Translations under genes and position numbers: made by a program | The notes under the pieces: model-generated | What the model saw: the letters and a program-made list of their open reading frames with translations, nothing else | The model's database searches: none | Told to the model about the DNA's origin: nothing | Assembly: GCA_023433185.1 (NCBI GenBank) | Contig: JAEZEN010000462.1 | Coordinates: 1-5,427, forward strand | Direction of reading: 5' to 3' | Source of the DNA: Pseudomonadota bacterium | GTDB taxonomy: Bacteria > Pseudomonadota > Alphaproteobacteria > Rhizobiales > Kaistiaceae | DNA: 5,427 bases | In this document: positions 4,457 to 5,427 of the stretch, in pieces | Layout of the letters: each line of letters opens with the position of its first letter | Numbering within the stretch: the first letter of the stretch is position 1

Positions 4457-5427
4457 ATGGAGACACGCGCCCGCTACGCCCTGATCGGCTTCTTCACCCT
4501 GGCGGTGATCGTCGCCGCCTTCGGCTTCGTCTACTGGCTGAAGCGCCTCGACGAGACCGGGCTCCGCACCACCGTCTATTTCGAGTTCTCGGGTTCGGTC
4601 GGCGGCCTCGCGCCGGGCGGGGCGGTCTATTTCGCCGGCATCAAGGTCGGCAACGTGACGGCGCTCGCCTTCGCCACCGAGGATCCCAACAAGGTGCTGG
4701 TCACCGCCGAGGTGCGCCAGGACGTCCCGGTGAAGACCGACACCCGCGCCGTCGTCGGCTCGAACCTCCTCACCGGCGTCGCCTATATCGAGATGACGGG
4801 CGGCACCGGCGCGGCGCCGAGCATCTTCACCCAGACCCCGCCCAATATCGTCGGCACCCAGTCGGCCTTCAGCGACGTCCTCGCCGCGGCGGGCTCGGCG
4901 GTGAGCCGCCTCGAATCGATCGCCGCGCGCCTCGACACCTTCCTCGCCGAGAACCAGGCGTCGGTCACCAACACCACCAAGAACGTCGAGGCCTTCACCG
5001 GCGCGCTCGCCGAGAATGCCGAGGACATCAGCAGCTTCCTCGCGAGCGTGTCGGAGCTGTCCGACACCGCGAGCCGGCTGTCGTCGCGCCTCGACGGCAT
5101 CATCGCCAAGGCCGACGAGATCGTCACCGCGGTCGATCCCGCCAAGGTCGACGGCATCCTCACCTCGACCGACGACTTCATGCGCCGCGCCGCCGACGCC
5201 TCGGACAACATCCAGGGCGTCATCGCCCAGGCCGAGACCATCGCCACCCAGCTCGGCGAGTTCTCGACCGGCCTCAACGAGACGCTGGGCAATGTCCGGC
5301 AGGTCGTCGCCGGCATCGACCCGGTCAAGGTCCAGTCGGCGGTCGACAACCTTTCGAGCTTCTCCGACCGGCTGCGCGAGGTCACGCCCGACGTCGACGG
5401 CATCGTCGCCGACGTCAAGGCGACGGT
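4457..5427 (+). CDS. mlaD: MlaD-type MCE-domain substrate-binding protein, long form (3' end outside window)
   Basis: From ATG 4457 the frame is open for 323 codons to the right edge. Residues 1-8 are a short cytoplasmic tail and about 9-28 a single membrane anchor, so the rest is periplasmic. Residues about 38-115 are an MCE domain with the usual landmarks: FEFSGSVGGLAPGGAV (42-57), FAGIKVGNV (59-67), EVRQDVPVKTDT (85-96) and LLTGVAYIE (104-112). MCE domains assemble as hexameric rings with a central pore for hydrophobic substrates. From about 135 onward the sequence is helical and rich in Ala, Ser, Asp and Leu, with coiled-coil-like spacing. A DPxKV element occurs twice, at 227 and 288. E. 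coli MlaD is about 183 residues, so this one is far longer. GAGG (4448-4451), overlapping the mlaF stop, is a good Shine-Dalgarno 5 bases from the ATG. An auxiliary lipoprotein gene often follows mlaD in related operons but would be outside the window. Confidence 0.96.
   Translation, partial: METRARYALIGFFTLAVIVAAFGFVYWLKRLDETGLRTTVYFEFSGSVGGLAPGGAVYFAGIKVGNVTALAFATEDPNKVLVTAEVRQDVPVKTDTRAVVGSNLLTGVAYIEMTGGTGAAPSIFTQTPPNIVGTQSAFSDVLAAAGSAVSRLESIAARLDTFLAENQASVTNTTKNVEAFTGALAENAEDISSFLASVSELSDTASRLSSRLDGIIAKADEIVTAVDPAKVDGILTSTDDFMRRAADASDNIQGVIAQAETIATQLGEFSTGLNETLGNVRQVVAGIDPVKVQSAVDNLSSFSDRLREVTPDVDGIVADVKAT

Noticed and set aside
3637..4458. 273-residue minus-strand frame opposite mlaF
   Set aside because: It is antisense to an ATPase with all motifs present, and its length comes from codon bias in high-GC DNA.
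4783..5418. 211-residue minus-strand frame opposite mlaD
   Set aside because: It is a Ser/Thr/Arg-rich complement of the mlaD frame, which continues open to the window edge with a clear MCE domain.

Overview
The window is high-GC DNA with GC-biased third codon positions. It fits an alphaproteobacterium, most likely Hyphomicrobiales (Rhizobiales). The pointers are a STAS-fused MlaE permease followed by mlaF and a long mlaD with no mlaC or separate mlaB, and a DgcA/YcjG-type racemase. Genus cannot be read from the sequence.

Left part (1-1394): the C-terminal half of an MFS permease runs off the left edge and stops at 615. An A+T-richer block follows (about 47% G+C on 721-780 and 58% on 901-960, against 77% on 1921-1980, counted by hand). 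It holds a consensus-like sigma-70 promoter inside an interrupted inverted repeat, then a 174-residue protein of unknown function (770-1294). Two near-identical copies of a palindrome (623-650 and 1335-1359) bracket this block. It looks like a small acquired cassette, or a gene framed by two copies of a repeat or operator, placed between the MFS gene and the convergent dgcA gene.

Middle (1395-2378, minus strand): an enolase-superfamily racemase/epimerase with every catalytic and metal-binding residue present. It is DgcA/dipeptide-epimerase-like and would act on N-acetyl-D-Glu or L-Ala-D/L-Glu.

Right part (2498-5427, plus strand): a tight operon for an MCE-type lipid ABC transporter. It encodes a STAS-MlaE permease (2498-3643), an MlaF ATPase whose TTG start overlaps the mlaE stop, and MlaD, the membrane-anchored MCE substrate-binding protein, cut by the right edge. 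Together they should form an inner-membrane complex moving phospholipid or other hydrophobic substrates between the inner and outer membranes. MlaD is much longer than the E. coli protein and carries a long helical C-terminal region, suggesting a periplasm-spanning arrangement. dgcA and mlaE are divergent across a 119-bp gap in which I see no convincing promoter.

The transporter and the racemase are ordinary. The palindrome-bounded unknown gene is the part most worth following up.
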